52,651 nucleotides of DNA from Sulfurimonas sp. (GCF_026988655.1 NZ_JALSKT010000037.1:1-52651), one strand, 5' to 3'. Positions 7,613-18,271 are shown, counted from the first letter of the stretch. The notes: generated by a model from the sequence alone, not told the origin. Numbers and translations: made by a program.

Positions 7613-8617
7613 TTGGCAACATACTTAGACTTTGAACATAAAATAAAATTTATTCAAGAAGATATAATTTCTGCGCAAGTTCGTCATGACCCTGGTGCGG
7701 TTGAAGAACTAACAAAAAAACTTGATAAGGAAGTGGCAAAGATTTATAAAAATCTTTCTGACTTTCAAAAACTTCAACTCGCACGTCACTTGGATCGTCC
7801 GTATGCGCTAGATTATATTAATCTTATAATGAGAGATAAGTATGAGATTCATGGGGATAGACATTTTCGTGATGATGCTGCTATATTATGCTATATGGGT
7901 TACATCGGTGATGAAAAAGTTATGGTTATCGGTGAACAAAAAGGTCGTGGAACTGCAAACAAACTAAAACGTAATTTTGGTATGCCTCACCCTGAAGGTT
8001 ATAGAAAAGCCTTACGTGCAGCAAAATTAGCTGAAAAATTTGGAATTCCAATACTTATGCTAGTAGACACACCGGGTGCATATCCTGGAATTGGTGCAGA
8101 AGAAAGAAATCAAAGTGAAGCAATTGCAAGAAACCTTCTTGAATTTGCCGAGCTTGATACTCCTACTGTGTCAGTTGTTATTGGTGAAGGTGGTTCAGGT
8201 GGAGCATTAGCAATTGGAGTAGCGGATAAATTTGCTATGATGCGTTACTCTATTTTTAGTGTTATTTCACCTGAGGGTTGTGCAGCGATTTTATGGAATG
8301 ATCCTAAAAAAGTAGAAACAGCTACCAATGCACTCAAAATTACAAGCGCTGATTTAAAAGAGTTAAATCTTATTGACGACATTATAAATGAACCGTTAAT
8401 TGGAGCACATCGAGAAAAAGAAAAAGCGGCAGAAGCTTTAAAAGAGTACTTTTTAGATACGCTTAAAGAGCTTAAAACAATGACTACGCAAGAGAGAATG
8501 GATGCTCGTTATGCAAAACTCATTGCACCAGGCGAGTTTAAAGAAGCAGGTGATGAACCAGAAAGTACATCACTTTTAGACAGTATAAAAATTTTAAAAC
8601 CAAAGAGTGACTCTTAG
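7613..8617 (+). CDS. accA: Acetyl-CoA carboxylase carboxyltransferase subunit alpha
   Basis: Carboxyltransferase half that with AccD transfers the carboxyl group from biotinyl-AccB to acetyl-CoA. The 334 residues start [10 protein letters not shown] and include the family signatures [39 protein letters not shown] and [19 protein letters not shown]. The start is TTG with TAAGGA upstream. The last 4 bp overlap the convergent exonuclease gene. It closes a gpmI-fabG-acpP-fabF-accA gene run. Confidence 0.96.
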   Translation: MATYLDFEHKIKFIQEDIISAQVRHDPGAVEELTKKLDKEVAKIYKNLSDFQKLQLARHLDRPYALDYINLIMRDKYEIHGDRHFRDDAAILCYMGYIGDEKVMVIGEQKGRGTANKLKRNFGMPHPEGYRKALRAAKLAEKFGIPILMLVDTPGAYPGIGAEERNQSEAIARNLLEFAELDTPTVSVVIGEGGSGGALAIGVADKFAMMRYSIFSVISPEGCAAILWNDPKKVETATNALKITSADLKELNLIDDIINEPLIGAHREKEKAAEALKEYFLDTLKELKTMTTQERMDARYAKLIAPGEFKEAGDEPESTSLLDSIKILKPKSDS

Positions 8618-9420
8618 TCCTCTTGTATCTTTTCCTCTTCTAAGAGAGGGTCAAACTTTGGTCTTTTGAGCCGAGGTGCCTCTTTAGAAAATTTTATTAA
8701 ATCTTCAACAGTTTTTATATCATCATTTAACTTTTCTAAACTTAATAGAAAGAGTCCATACGTTGTCATCACATCACTCATAGCTCTGTGGTGTGTAGCA
8801 TATGGATTTAGATTGAGTGTATCATTGAGATATGAGAGAGCATAGCGGTATGAAGTTAGGGTTCTCTCCGCAAGTCCAAGAGAACAAAGGCTTCTGTTGA
8901 GTAAGGGCTCAAGTCCTATTTTTTGTAAACTTTTAGATATAAAACTATAGTCAAACTTGACATCATGAGCGACAAATACTGCATCACCTAAAAAAAGTTT
9001 AAACTTCTCCAAAACTTCGTTTAGTTTTGGAGCATCTTTAGTATCTTCAGCGCATATACCTGTGATGGCTGTAATGTGTGGATTTATCTCCTGTGTTTGA
9101 ACAAGGGAGTCAAATCGAGAAATGATTTCGCCATTTTTTACTTTTATGGCGGCTAACTCGATTATCTGATGTTTTTCAATTTTTGAGCCATTCGTTTCAA
9201 TATCTACTATGCAAAACTCTACGTCTTTGATTGCTATGAAATGTGTGTCAAAATAGTAATATCCTTGATGCTTAACAATGTTGAGACCTTGTGCCTTCCA
9301 TAGTTCCATAGTCAGATCTAGTTCCTCGTTGAGCTGATCTTTGAGAGTCTTATAAGAAAGTCCACGCGAGGCAAGTCTTGAGATGCTTTTTGCATCAAGT
9401 TGTAAATCTTTACTGAGCAT
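8614..9420 (-). CDS. DnaQ-like 3'-5' exonuclease (DEDDh family)
   Basis: The exonuclease domain covers about residues 70-240 of 268: Exo [21 protein letters not shown], Exo [14 protein letters not shown], Exo [15 protein letters not shown] with the H-x4-D arrangement. The N-terminal about 65 residues are an unassigned helical region. It resembles the DNA polymerase III epsilon/PolC-type exonuclease widely annotated in Campylobacterota; whether it is the replicative proofreader cannot be told here. It overlaps trpF by 11 bp on the same strand. Confidence 0.85.
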   Translation of the reverse strand: MLSKDLQLDAKSISRLASRGLSYKTLKDQLNEELDLTMELWKAQGLNIVKHQGYYYFDTHFIAIKDVEFCIVDIETNGSKIEKHQIIELAAIKVKNGEIISRFDSLVQTQEINPHITAITGICAEDTKDAPKLNEVLEKFKLFLGDAVFVAHDVKFDYSFISKSLQKIGLEPLLNRSLCSLGLAERTLTSYRYALSYLNDTLNLNPYATHHRAMSDVMTTYGLFLLSLEKLNDDIKTVEDLIKFSKEAPRLKRPKFDPLLEEEKIQED

Positions 9421-9994
9421 TTTTGATAAACTCTTTTACTTTTAAGGGGTCTTTTTTCCCATGTGAAATTTCAACTGCACTACTGACATCAACACCATAA
9501 AAACCATAAGAACCTACCTCACTAACATTCTCAGGACTCAGTCCTCCAGCAAGTATGATTTTTGAGCAGTCAACATCTTTAAACCATTCAAGGTTGATGC
9601 GCTTTCCTGTTCCACCATAAGATTCACAGTAGGCATCAACAAGTCGATATTCATTAGAATAATTAAGAATATCTTCTTGTTTTTGTGCTCTTACAACTTT
9701 GATATATGGAAGCTGCAACTCTGCATAAAAACTAGGATCTGCATCGAAATGAATTTGTACAAGTGTTGCCCCGACTGCCTGAGAGGTTTCATTGACAGTT
9801 CTTGCATCTACATTGACAAAAAGAGCAACCTTTTCTACAAAAGGAGGCAGTCGTTTAATAATGCTGTTGGCTTCCTTAATTGTGATATAGCGTGGAGACT
9901 TTTCGTAAAATACGAAACCTAATGCATCAGCACCTGCATTGATGGCAATCATTGCATCTTCATAGGAAGTGATCCCGCAGATTTTTGTACGCAT
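9410..9994 (-). CDS. trpF: Phosphoribosylanthranilate isomerase
   Basis: Third tryptophan-pathway step, isomerising PRA to CdRP. The 194-residue TIM barrel has catalytic Cys in MRTKICGIT, the phosphate motif GADALGFVFYEKSPRYI, the catalytic Asp region LVDAY with YGGTGKRINLEW, and GLSPENV. It lies apart from other trp genes, sandwiched between rpe (4 bp upstream) and the exonuclease (11-bp overlap), so it probably belongs to the same transcript as rpe. Confidence 0.94.
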   Translation of the reverse strand: MRTKICGITSYEDAMIAINAGADALGFVFYEKSPRYITIKEANSIIKRLPPFVEKVALFVNVDARTVNETSQAVGATLVQIHFDADPSFYAELQLPYIKVVRAQKQEDILNYSNEYRLVDAYCESYGGTGKRINLEWFKDVDCSKIILAGGLSPENVSEVGSYGFYGVDVSSAVEISHGKKDPLKVKEFIKNAQ

Positions 9995-9998
9995 ACGA

Positions 9999-10640
9999 TT
10001 ATATCTGTAAGCTTTTTATAGCCTGAGCTTTATTTTGATGTTTAAAGACATAACTTCCTGCTACAACGACATCAACACCAACATCTTTTAAAGCTTGTAT
10101 ATTTTTGTCACTTACCCCACCATCTACTTCAATAAGGCAATTTGGATTGAGTCTATTTCTCATTTCATTGAGTTTTTTTGCTTTTGGTAAAACGGTATTT
10201 ATAAAAGATTGTCCACCAAAACCAGGGTTGACACTCATTAAAAGAACCATATCCAAATCAGCAAGAAGGTATTCTAACTCTTCAGGAATTGTATTTGGAT
10301 TTAAAACTATTGCTGGTTTTATCCCAAGCGAACGTATTTTTTGGATAAGCCTGTGAGGATGTTTCTCTTCTTCTATATGAAAAGAGATATATGCAGGTTT
10401 TAAAGGGGCAAAGAGTTCTACAAAAAAAGTATTGTTCTCAACCATAAGGTGTATATCTAGTGGTTTAGTTGCTGCTTTTGCAATTGCAGAGACGACGACG
10501 GGTCCGATAGTAAGGTTTGGTACGAAATGTCCATCCATTACATCAACATGAACGAAATTACAACCACTGTCACAAATTTCTTTTACATCACGAGCTAAAT
10601 TACCAAAATCTGCAGAGAGAATACTAGGTGCTACTTGCAT
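9999..10640 (-). CDS. rpe: Ribulose-phosphate 3-epimerase
   Basis: Interconverts ribulose-5-P and xylulose-5-P (pentose phosphate and, where present, Calvin cycle). At 213 residues it has the standard motifs: APSILSADFGNLARD, VHVDVMDGHFVPNLTIGP, DIHLMVEN, MSVNPGFGGQSFI and IEVDGGV with the catalytic Asp. AAAGGAC precedes the ATG. It is the first gene of the rpe-trpF-exonuclease unit. Confidence 0.97.
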   Translation of the reverse strand: MQVAPSILSADFGNLARDVKEICDSGCNFVHVDVMDGHFVPNLTIGPVVVSAIAKAATKPLDIHLMVENNTFFVELFAPLKPAYISFHIEEEKHPHRLIQKIRSLGIKPAIVLNPNTIPEELEYLLADLDMVLLMSVNPGFGGQSFINTVLPKAKKLNEMRNRLNPNCLIEVDGGVSDKNIQALKDVGVDVVVAGSYVFKHQNKAQAIKSLQI

Positions 10641-10686
10641 TATTGTCCTTTAAATTAATGCGTAATTATAAGCAAGTGTAGCTTTT

Positions 10687-10726
10687 AAGTGCCTGACAAA
10701 AATAAATAACATTTTTTCAGGCACTT
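10687..10726 (-). terminator. Long-loop hairpin at the end of the CheX/STAS gene
   Basis: AAGTGCCTGA (10687-10696) and TCAGGCACTT (10717-10726) form a perfect 10-bp stem with a 20-nt AT-rich loop, overlapping the stop codon of the gene ending at 10725. There is no long U tract after the stem, so terminator function is likely but unproven. Confidence 0.5.
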
Positions 10727-12122
10727 ATCTTGTTAAGAAAAATAAAAACTTTTCATCATTAAATAGTAAATCAACCTGCACACCCTTTTTTGCTTGAGCA
10801 ATTTCAAGAAGAGCATCTACATCAGGATAGGTTCTAGGAAGGGTAATATCTACATTGATTTTTTCATCACTAAGAAGTGTTTTGATTTTACCACCGACTA
10901 TATTGACGAGTTCTGCTAAGGTATCAAGGATAAGTTCTTTATCATCTGTGGATTCTCCAATAAGTAATTCACAGGCTTTTTTAGCTATATCTATAGGAAA
11001 AACAAGTATCACCATTCCGTCAATATCACCATAAAAACCTATAGAGCTTGCAATTTTATTCTCTTTATTTTTGATATCTATTTCTTCAACTTTGGCAGCT
11101 TCTTTAGAAGCACGGGAGTTTGTCATCATCTCTATCGTTGCTACAGTTGCGTCAATGAAGTTTGGAAGTTCTGAAACGATGGACTTATTGAGAGGACGTT
11201 TGGTTTTCGCACCTGCTGCACTGCTTGCTCCGAGTTCATCTAGGAGCTCTTTATTTTCTAGTATATCATTCATTTGATCAAAGAACATAATCCCAGCATC
11301 TTCTAGAGTTTCTTTAAATGCAATAGGTGTTTTTTCAAAAGTCATACCTACAAAACAGATGGTTGCATTATATTCCGCACCAGAAGAAGCTAGTTTAGAA
11401 AAAAAGTTGAGGGCATGGACGTTCATACTTACAACTTTATAAGCATCAAAAATAAAGAGTCTAAATCCAACATTGAGAGAATTGTTATGATAAGCGATAT
11501 TAAAACTGTTTCCTATTTCGGCATCCAAAAAAGTGCTGAGCGTATAAATAATAGCATTACCAGTAACTCTCGTAGCCACTTGCTGTCCAATTTGCCCTAA
11601 ATAAGTTTCATCTATGATAAAGTCATAGGCACCCTCTTTTTTTGATTTATCATCAAACTCTTTTTTTGTTTGTGCAACAACAGGATTATGTCCATTGTCA
11701 TGTAACTCTATTGCTAGTGCTGCTCTTTGAGATTTGTCATCACTGTATAGAAGGATGTTTTTACTTTGGTTTTTAAAATTTGAAGAAAAAAGAGTTGCAA
11801 TTTCTTGGGTTTTAAAAAGTGAAAAAGTCAATTCATCTTTGTAGAATTTTTGAATTGCTTCATATTTTTTTTTGTCATAATCACAAAAGCCAACAATGAT
11901 ATGATTTTCTGATCGAACTTTTAAAAACATTTTTACAAAAGTATCTAGACCGTTACGGTTGAAAAAGATTACCTTTTTTAAGGAGACAAGAATGATGTCA
12001 GCATTACTATGCACTGTAGCATGAATATCATCAATACTTAAAAATGAAACGCCACTGGCATTGCCATCTAAAAATCCTTGAGGATGAAATACTCCTACCC
12101 CATTTTTTACTATTGCTCTCAT
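10725..12122 (-). CDS. Multidomain STAS-like / receiver-like / CheX-type signalling protein
   Basis: A 465-residue soluble protein, not a named gene. Residues about 1-115 resemble a STAS domain (FHPQGFLDGNASGVSFLSID, VSLKKVIFFNRNGL). About 119-190 resemble a degenerate receiver (NILLYSDDKSQRAAL, DFIIDETYLG). About 200-295 look like a second STAS-type domain. About 350-465 form a CheX/CheC-like domain with FYGDIDGMVILVFP and ILDTLAELVNIVGGKI, which keeps the E-x2-N residues expected for CheY-P phosphatase activity. It overlaps the upstream HDOD gene by 4 bp, so the two are co-expressed. A role in chemotaxis or related phospho-signalling is inference. Confidence 0.7.
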   Translation of the reverse strand: MRAIVKNGVGVFHPQGFLDGNASGVSFLSIDDIHATVHSNADIILVSLKKVIFFNRNGLDTFVKMFLKVRSENHIIVGFCDYDKKKYEAIQKFYKDELTFSLFKTQEIATLFSSNFKNQSKNILLYSDDKSQRAALAIELHDNGHNPVVAQTKKEFDDKSKKEGAYDFIIDETYLGQIGQQVATRVTGNAIIYTLSTFLDAEIGNSFNIAYHNNSLNVGFRLFIFDAYKVVSMNVHALNFFSKLASSGAEYNATICFVGMTFEKTPIAFKETLEDAGIMFFDQMNDILENKELLDELGASSAAGAKTKRPLNKSIVSELPNFIDATVATIEMMTNSRASKEAAKVEEIDIKNKENKIASSIGFYGDIDGMVILVFPIDIAKKACELLIGESTDDKELILDTLAELVNIVGGKIKTLLSDEKINVDITLPRTYPDVDALLEIAQAKKGVQVDLLFNDEKFLFFLTR

Positions 12123-12922
12123 GATAAGTACCTCTCCATTACTTGTGCAAATTCAGAATAAATGTCATCAACATAATCAATCTGAAAATCGATAAAGTCA
12201 TTTAGTCCAGCCTCTATATAGCTGGGTTTTGAAAGAGTATAAAAGAGAAGAAGATGCATCCATTTTCCAAGTATATTTATTGCTTCATCATCTGCAGGTT
12301 TTACACCACTTGCTGCCTGCACAATTACGCCAATTTTTGCGTCCATTTCCCATTTTTGAGAAATAGCTTGACATATATCAAAGAGGTCCATAGCACAAAG
12401 CCTTTGCAAGATGGTGTTTAAATCAATGGCACTTGCACTTCTTAAAAGGTTTACATCTTCTTTCTTTTGGCAAAAAAGTGCTTCAGCTACAAGAATACTT
12501 GCAGGAAGTAAAGTGATTGCACTGTGAATTTCTTTATCACTGATGTTTAGATGATGGAGTATCTTTTGCCAGTTGACGCTCAAGTCAGCTTGTAGGTTAT
12601 AAAAAGAGTTACGGTTAAGCTGAAACATTTTCCATTTTGAAGGTGACAAAAGAGTTATCATATAGTTATAAACTGCTTGTTGGGATTTTTCAACACCTAA
12701 TATACCAAATATCTGAGAAATATTTGAGACTTCATTTTTAAAACCAAAGATTGGTTTATTTACCAACTCTTTGAGATAGCTACTTAGAGCTAAATCATCT
12801 TGCGCAGCTTGTGCAGCTTTTGTTAACTCAGCTGCGTTTAGAAAAGAAATTGTTTTTTTTAAAGCTTCAGGCGCTGGAGGAATTTGTTCTATATATGTGT
12901 CAATTATATTCTTAGTTATCAC
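12119..12922 (-). CDS. HDOD-domain signalling protein
   Basis: Residues about 1-200 of 267 match the HDOD output domain: IPPAPEALKKTISFL, then ALSSYLKELVNKPIFGF and IFGILGVEKSQQAVYNYM. HDOD domains are catalytically dead HD relatives found in signalling proteins of uncertain output. The GTG at 12922 is chosen because AAAGG lies about 8 nt before it; the ATG at 12970 has no ribosome site and adds 16 unconserved residues. The 4-bp overlap with the CheX-like gene suggests a functional pair. Confidence 0.75.
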   Translation of the reverse strand: MITKNIIDTYIEQIPPAPEALKKTISFLNAAELTKAAQAAQDDLALSSYLKELVNKPIFGFKNEVSNISQIFGILGVEKSQQAVYNYMITLLSPSKWKMFQLNRNSFYNLQADLSVNWQKILHHLNISDKEIHSAITLLPASILVAEALFCQKKEDVNLLRSASAIDLNTILQRLCAMDLFDICQAISQKWEMDAKIGVIVQAASGVKPADDEAINILGKWMHLLLFYTLSKPSYIEAGLNDFIDFQIDYVDDIYSEFAQVMERYLS

Positions 12923-13019
12923 GTAAATACCTTTATAACTCTGTATGGTGCATTCTAACCATAAGTTCATAAAATCAATATAAATTTATATAAAGTAAGA
13001 CAAATAGTTTAGGCTTAAG

Positions 13020-13047
13020 TTGAAGTTTTGCTTTGATTTGATACAAT
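13020..13047 (+). promoter_or_regulatory. Probable promoter of rpmB
   Basis: TTGAAG (13020-13025), a 16-bp T-rich spacer and TACAAT (13042-13047), 34 bp before the rpmB start. Confidence 0.45.
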
Positions 13048-13081
13048 TCGCAACTTTAAAATATCATTCAAGGATACTCAA

Positions 13082-13270
13082 ATGGCAAGAAGATGTGCTA
13101 TTAGCGGCAAAGGCCCTATGAGTGGGAACAATGTTTCTCATGCAAAAAACAGAACAAAGCGTCGTTTTTTATTAAACCTAAGAACAGTGCGTATCACATT
13201 AGAAGATGGTACAACGAAAAAAATTAAGATTTCTGCAAAAGAATTACGCACACTTAAGAAAAATTCGTAA
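13082..13270 (+). CDS. rpmB: 50S ribosomal protein L28
   Basis: A 62-residue basic ribosomal protein. It opens [23 protein letters not shown] and continues [14 protein letters not shown], as L28 does. The ribosome site is CAAGGA. It is followed 15 bp later by the potassium channel gene and may be co-transcribed with it; there is no rpmG next to it. Confidence 0.97.
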   Translation: MARRCAISGKGPMSGNNVSHAKNRTKRRFLLNLRTVRITLEDGTTKKIKISAKELRTLKKNS

Positions 13271-13285
13271 CAACCTGGAATTGTT

Positions 13286-14416
13286 TTGAATCTTTTACAA
13301 AGGATTCGTGACTTCCTCAATTGGGAGACTCCTCCCAAACCTGACCCAAAACTTCTTCCTGAAGTTTATCCCCATCTCAAAGCTTTTCGGTTACCACTTA
13401 TTTTAACTGTTATAGTAATGCTTATCGGTACTTCTGGTTATGTCATTATTGAGAATTTTAGCGTTATGGATGCAATATATCAGACTGCTATAACATTTAC
13501 TACAGTTGGTTTTGGCGAGATAGCACCAATCTCTGATGCGGGACGAATATTTACCATCAATCTTATTATCGCTGGTTTCGCTGTATTTTCTAGTGCAATA
13601 GGTATCTTAGTAAATGAACTCAACAAGGGTCATATTGTGGCCATATTGAAGGAGAGAAAAATGCTTTATAATATAGTAAGGCTAAAGAAACATTTTGTCG
13701 TATGTTATCATAATGACTATACAATAGAAGTTACAAAACAGTTGCGTAAAAATCACATTCCTTTCATTGTAATTGACCCAAGAAAAGAGATTCATGAGTG
13801 GGCTGTAGAGTATAAGTATCCACATTTTTTACAAGCTGAACCACATGCAGAGCTTGCAATGCTCAAGGCACATCTCTCTTCTGCAAAAGGTTTGATAACT
13901 TTATCCGATTCTATTGCAGATAATATTGCCCTTATTGCTTCGGTGAGACTCTTTGAAAAAGAGCATTTTTTACCGCGTCCGTATTATGTTATCTCTTCAG
14001 CAGAAACTATGAGTGATGTAGAAAAATTGAAAAAACTCGGGGCTGACACAGTAGTATCACCAACAAAACTTACAGCACAAAGAGTGAGTGCAATGGCTGC
14101 GCGTCCAGATATGGAAAATCTTTTAGAAGAATTTTTATATAAAACAGATAACCCTCTTGATATGCAGGAAATTACAGTTCCTCGTTATAGTTGGGCAGTT
14201 CTTAAAAAACTTAAAGAGACACATATACGTGAGATAGCCAATACTTCTGTCGTTGGTATAACAAAAAAAGATGGAAAGTTTTTGACCATGCCAAAAGGAG
14301 ATACTTTAGTGACAAGTGAGTCAAAACTTTTAGTTATTGGTACACAAGATGGCATTAAAATAACAAAAGATTTACTCTCTAAAAGAGTGAAACCAAAGGA
14401 GCTGAAATTTGTATAA
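13286..14416 (+). CDS. Two-helix potassium channel with RCK (TrkA-N/TrkA-C) domains
   Basis: Inner-membrane K+ channel of the Kch/MthK type, 376 residues. TM1 lies at about 34-56, the pore loop has the selectivity filter [12 protein letters not shown] at about 70-81, and TM2 at about 87-108. An RCK/TrkA-N domain follows at about 130-260 and a TrkA-C domain at about 290-370. The usual GxGxxG nucleotide loop is replaced by [10 protein letters not shown], so NAD binding is doubtful. Start is TTG at 13286. The 3' end overlaps argJ by 8 bp. Confidence 0.88.
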   Translation: MNLLQRIRDFLNWETPPKPDPKLLPEVYPHLKAFRLPLILTVIVMLIGTSGYVIIENFSVMDAIYQTAITFTTVGFGEIAPISDAGRIFTINLIIAGFAVFSSAIGILVNELNKGHIVAILKERKMLYNIVRLKKHFVVCYHNDYTIEVTKQLRKNHIPFIVIDPRKEIHEWAVEYKYPHFLQAEPHAELAMLKAHLSSAKGLITLSDSIADNIALIASVRLFEKEHFLPRPYYVISSAETMSDVEKLKKLGADTVVSPTKLTAQRVSAMAARPDMENLLEEFLYKTDNPLDMQEITVPRYSWAVLKKLKETHIREIANTSVVGITKKDGKFLTMPKGDTLVTSESKLLVIGTQDGIKITKDLLSKRVKPKELKFV

Positions 14417-15587
14417 ATTAACAAAAATAGAGGGTGGTGTTTGTGCTGCAGATGGATTTTATGCTGATGGAGTGAGTGCAGGGCTAAAAGCAAAAGGTGC
14501 AAAAGATATGGCTTTTGTATATAGTGATACATTATGTGAAATAGCTTCTACTTTTACGACAAATAAAATGACAGCAGCTCCCATTCGACATTATAAGCAA
14601 AAAGGATATTTTCAGACAAATTTTGTGCTGATAAATTCTAAAAATGCCAATGCAATGACTGGGAAGGAAGGGATTACAGATATAGATGATATTCTTGATA
14701 CTCTACCTAAGGATATTATCAATCCTGTGATGAGTTCTACTGGAGTGATTGGTGTACGATTGCCAAAAGAGAAAATTATTACAGGTGCAAAACTGTTTGA
14801 CCCCTCTCAAAAAAATCCAAACGCAGCAGCCGAGGCGATAATGACGACAGATACCTTTTCAAAACAGATAGCGTATAAAGTAGAGCTAGAAGATGGAAGT
14901 AGTTTTCATATAGGGGCAATGGCAAAAGGTGCGGGGATGATAAATCCTGCGATGGCTACTATGCTATGTTTTATTACAACTGATGCTGCTGTAGAAAAAA
15001 AAGAGATGCAGAAAATCCTCAAGGAAAATTTAGCGACTACATTTAATGCTGCAAGTGTAGACGGGGATACTTCAACCAATGATACGGTAATGTTATTTTC
15101 GAACGCGAAGAGTGGAGTGTATCACGCTACTGCGTTTCAAGAAGCTTTACATAATATTATGCGCTTTTTAGCACGTGAAATGGTACGCGATGGTGAAGGA
15201 GCTACAAAACTTGTCACTTATAAGGTAACAGGAGCAAAAGATGATGAAGAAGCTGAGATAGTTGCTAAAACACTTTCAAATTCTTTACTTGTCAAAACTG
15301 CACTCTATGGGGAAGACCCAAACTGGGGTCGTATAGCTTCAACCGTAGGTGCGAGTGGTGTTACTGCGTTTGAAGATACTTTAAGTATTTCTTTTGATGA
15401 TATTTGTGTGTATGAAGCAGGTGTTTTGCATTTTGATAAAGAGATGGAAGCAAAAGCTTCCAAAGTCATGAAAAAAAGTGAGTTCACTATCAGTTGTGAC
15501 TTGGGAATTAATGAAGGTGCATTTACTGCGTTTGGCTGTGATCTCGGACACGAATATGTCAAAATAAACGCAGATTACAGAACGTAA
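14409..15587 (+). CDS. argJ: Bifunctional ornithine acetyltransferase / N-acetylglutamate synthase
   Basis: Recycles the acetyl group in arginine synthesis. The 392-residue proenzyme has the autoprocessing region [18 protein letters not shown], whose Thr becomes the N-terminal nucleophile of the beta chain (about residue 181). [19 protein letters not shown] and [12 protein letters not shown] are also typical, as is the C-terminal Asn-Ala-Asp-Tyr-Arg-Thr. TTG start overlapping the channel gene. Three AAACGCAG-type octamers lie in its second half and a fourth at its 3' end. Confidence 0.96.
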   Translation: MYKLTKIEGGVCAADGFYADGVSAGLKAKGAKDMAFVYSDTLCEIASTFTTNKMTAAPIRHYKQKGYFQTNFVLINSKNANAMTGKEGITDIDDILDTLPKDIINPVMSSTGVIGVRLPKEKIITGAKLFDPSQKNPNAAAEAIMTTDTFSKQIAYKVELEDGSSFHIGAMAKGAGMINPAMATMLCFITTDAAVEKKEMQKILKENLATTFNAASVDGDTSTNDTVMLFSNAKSGVYHATAFQEALHNIMRFLAREMVRDGEGATKLVTYKVTGAKDDEEAEIVAKTLSNSLLVKTALYGEDPNWGRIASTVGASGVTAFEDTLSISFDDICVYEAGVLHFDKEMEAKASKVMKKSEFTISCDLGINEGAFTAFGCDLGHEYVKINADYRT

Positions 15588-16102
15588 TCTTCTTTAAAGG
15601 TAACATAACGTTGTGCAGAGGCGTATAACTCTGCAACTTCATCATCGCTGAGACTTCTCACGAGCTTTGCGGGACTTCCCATGATAAGTGAACGAGGGGG
15701 AAAAACCTTATTTTTTGTGACAAGAGAACTTGCTCCTACGATACTTTCTTTGCCAATAACAGCACCATCTAAAATAGTAGCACTCATTCCAATAAGACAA
15801 GCATCTTCTATAGTACAACCATGAAGCATAACACGATGCCCAATGGTGACATCACTGCCAATGATAGTAGGATTCCCATCACTTTTATCTGCTTTTTTGT
15901 AGTGTGTTACATGAACCATACTTAAATCTTGAATATTTGTTCTATCGCCAATACTAATGTAGTGCACATCCCCTCGAACAACACAGCCAAACCAGATAGA
16001 GCAATTTTCTCCACAGGTTACATCACCTATAACATCCGCTGAGGGTGCTATCCATGTTTTTTGTGCGATTTTTGGTGTTATATTTTTAAATTTATGAATC
16101 AT
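15575..16102 (-). CDS. Gamma-class carbonic anhydrase-like hexapeptide-repeat protein
   Basis: A 175-residue left-handed beta-helix protein with hexapeptide repeats ([34 protein letters not shown]). Metal-ligand histidines are in HVTHYKK and [10 protein letters not shown], and the Arg-Gly-Asp and Gln-Asp positions ([14 protein letters not shown]) match the YrdA/CaiE/gamma-CA family. Carbonic anhydrase activity is not certain in this subgroup. It ends inside argJ (13-bp convergent overlap) and follows ppk by 8 bp. Confidence 0.85.
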   Translation of the reverse strand: MIHKFKNITPKIAQKTWIAPSADVIGDVTCGENCSIWFGCVVRGDVHYISIGDRTNIQDLSMVHVTHYKKADKSDGNPTIIGSDVTIGHRVMLHGCTIEDACLIGMSATILDGAVIGKESIVGASSLVTKNKVFPPRSLIMGSPAKLVRSLSDDEVAELYASAQRYVTFKEDYVL

Positions 16103-16110
16103 TTTTCTTC

Positions 16111-18210
16111 CTAACTTTCAATAAAAAGACGTTTGATGAGCTGTTGTACATAGGTTGAAGTCTCTTTTCTAGTCGCTTTTGCAATTCTGTTTACATAATC
16201 CTCTAACAGTTTATGGTTGTTCGTACTGCGTTCGCCCTCTTTGGCTTTTACTTTGATATATGTTCCATCACTTTGAAGCTCATGTGCTAAAACATTATCT
16301 GAACATTGCAGTTTTAAAATTTGTATGATTTTGTTTTGTGCAGCTTCATCTTTAATAGCCGTTAACAATTCAATACGACGAACAAGATTTCTAGGCATCC
16401 AATCTGCACTTGAAATATATATTTGAGATGTATCATTTTTGAAGTAAAATGTACGAGCATGCTCAAGATACTTTCCAAGAATAGAGACAACACGGATATT
16501 TTCACTCACGCCTTCAATTCCAGGTTTTAAGCAGCAAATACCACGAACGATAAGATCAATCTTGACACCAGCTTGTGAAGCTTTGTAGAGCGCACGAATA
16601 ACATCTTCATCAACTAAAGAATTTACTTTGGCAATAATACGTCCATTTATTCCTTGTCTTGTTTCGTTATGAATGAGTGAAAGAAGTTTTGGCTTAATTT
16701 GAGAAGGAGCCATATAAAGTTCATTGAGTTTCCCTTTTTTACTAAAACCTGTTAAAAAGTGAAAAAAGCGAGTAAGGTCATTGGTTATGCTATCTTTACT
16801 TGTCATATAGCTCATATCTGTATATATTTTTGAAGTAGCAGGATTGTAGTTTCCTGTTCCTAAGTGAGCATATTGTTTTAGTTTTCCATCTCTTCTTACT
16901 GTGATTAAAGCCGCTTTTGCATGAACTTTAAAGCCTTGAATACCATAAATAACATGAGCCCCTGATTTTTCAAGTGCTTTTGCCCAAATAAGGTTGTTTT
17001 CTTCATCAAACCTTGCTTTGAGTTCAACCATAACAGTCACTTGCTTTCCAGATTCACTCGCATCCATAAGTGCTTTTACTATGGGAGAGTTAGTACCTGA
17101 ACGATACAGAGTCATCTTGATAGAAACTACATCCTTATCTTTTGCTGCACACTGAACAAGATTGACAACAGGATCAAAACTCTCATATGGGTGATACATC
17201 AAAACATCTTGTTTGTCTAAAATACTAAAAGTATCCTCATTTGTGTCAAAAGGAGGAAGTGTTTTTGGTTGAAACGAAGGGGCTAGCAGATGTGCAAAAT
17301 TTTTATTGCCTACGATTTGCCATAAACTTGATAGATTTAAAAAAGTGTGAAATTTATAGATATCATCTCTGTAAACATGTGCGTGGCTATTAAAAAAGTT
17401 GATGATTTCATCATCGGCATTTGAGCCAACCTCGAGACGTACCATCTCTCCTTTACGACGAAGCTTTAGACCCTCTTCAAGAATCTCCATAAAGTCATCA
17501 GCTTCTTCTTCTTCAATGGCAATATCTGCATTCCTCGTAATACGAAATGGTGCATATTTTATTAGCGAATAGCCAGGAAACAAGTCATCAACATGCTTTT
17601 CAACGACACTCTCAATAGGGATGTATGTGCCATTTCCAAGCTCTACAAAACGTGCAAGTACGCGAGGTACACGGATAATACCAAAACGTTCAATGCTTTC
17701 ATTGTCATCATCACGCAGTTTAACGATAAGACCAAAACTAAGGTTGTTTAAATGAGGAAAAGGATGTGTTGCATCAACGGCGATGGGAATGATGACTGGG
17801 TATATGTTCTCATTAAAATATTTGTTGAGAATATGTTTTTCTTGATTATTCACTTCATCATAAGTTTTAACACTGATTCCTAGTGGCTCGAGTTTTTTAA
17901 AAATTTCACTTCTGCAGTGTTCTACTACTTGTTGTTCTTGATGTAAGTAACTACGAATTTCACGAAGTTGTTGTAGTGGTGTGAGTCTATCAGCACCTGA
18001 GACAATAACACCAGCTGAGAAAAGTTTTTTTAAACCTGCAACACGAATCATATAAAATTCATCTAAATTTGTTCCATAAATTGCAAGAAATTTCAAGCGT
18101 TCAAGAAGAGGCAAGCTCTCATCTTGTGCTTGTTTGAGTACTCTTGTGTTGAATTGTAGCCATGAAAGTTCTCTATTGAGATATAGATTTGGATTTTTAA
18201 GGTTTAGCAT
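16111..18210 (-). CDS. ppk: Polyphosphate kinase 1
   Basis: Reversibly polymerises the ATP gamma-phosphate into polyphosphate. The 699-residue protein begins MLNLKNPNLYLNRELSWLQF, the N-terminal signature. The phospholipase-D-like half carries the autophosphorylated His in FKVHAKAALI, followed by YAHLGTGNYNP, and VRRIELLTAI near the end. The frame is open to 18255, but ATG at 18210 has AGGA upstream and matches the family start. It forms a minus-strand pair with lnt upstream. Confidence 0.96.
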   Translation of the reverse strand: MLNLKNPNLYLNRELSWLQFNTRVLKQAQDESLPLLERLKFLAIYGTNLDEFYMIRVAGLKKLFSAGVIVSGADRLTPLQQLREIRSYLHQEQQVVEHCRSEIFKKLEPLGISVKTYDEVNNQEKHILNKYFNENIYPVIIPIAVDATHPFPHLNNLSFGLIVKLRDDDNESIERFGIIRVPRVLARFVELGNGTYIPIESVVEKHVDDLFPGYSLIKYAPFRITRNADIAIEEEEADDFMEILEEGLKLRRKGEMVRLEVGSNADDEIINFFNSHAHVYRDDIYKFHTFLNLSSLWQIVGNKNFAHLLAPSFQPKTLPPFDTNEDTFSILDKQDVLMYHPYESFDPVVNLVQCAAKDKDVVSIKMTLYRSGTNSPIVKALMDASESGKQVTVMVELKARFDEENNLIWAKALEKSGAHVIYGIQGFKVHAKAALITVRRDGKLKQYAHLGTGNYNPATSKIYTDMSYMTSKDSITNDLTRFFHFLTGFSKKGKLNELYMAPSQIKPKLLSLIHNETRQGINGRIIAKVNSLVDEDVIRALYKASQAGVKIDLIVRGICCLKPGIEGVSENIRVVSILGKYLEHARTFYFKNDTSQIYISSADWMPRNLVRRIELLTAIKDEAAQNKIIQILKLQCSDNVLAHELQSDGTYIKVKAKEGERSTNNHKLLEDYVNRIAKATRKETSTYVQQLIKRLFIES

Positions 18211-18271
18211 CTGTTTGCATCCTAAAATATAATATTTTTTATGATTATATCTCAATAAGATTACAAAAAGA

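Noticed and set aside
12923-12970. Longer HDOD protein starting with ATG at 12970
   Set aside because: No ribosome site; the GTG at 12922 has one at good spacing and fits the domain start.
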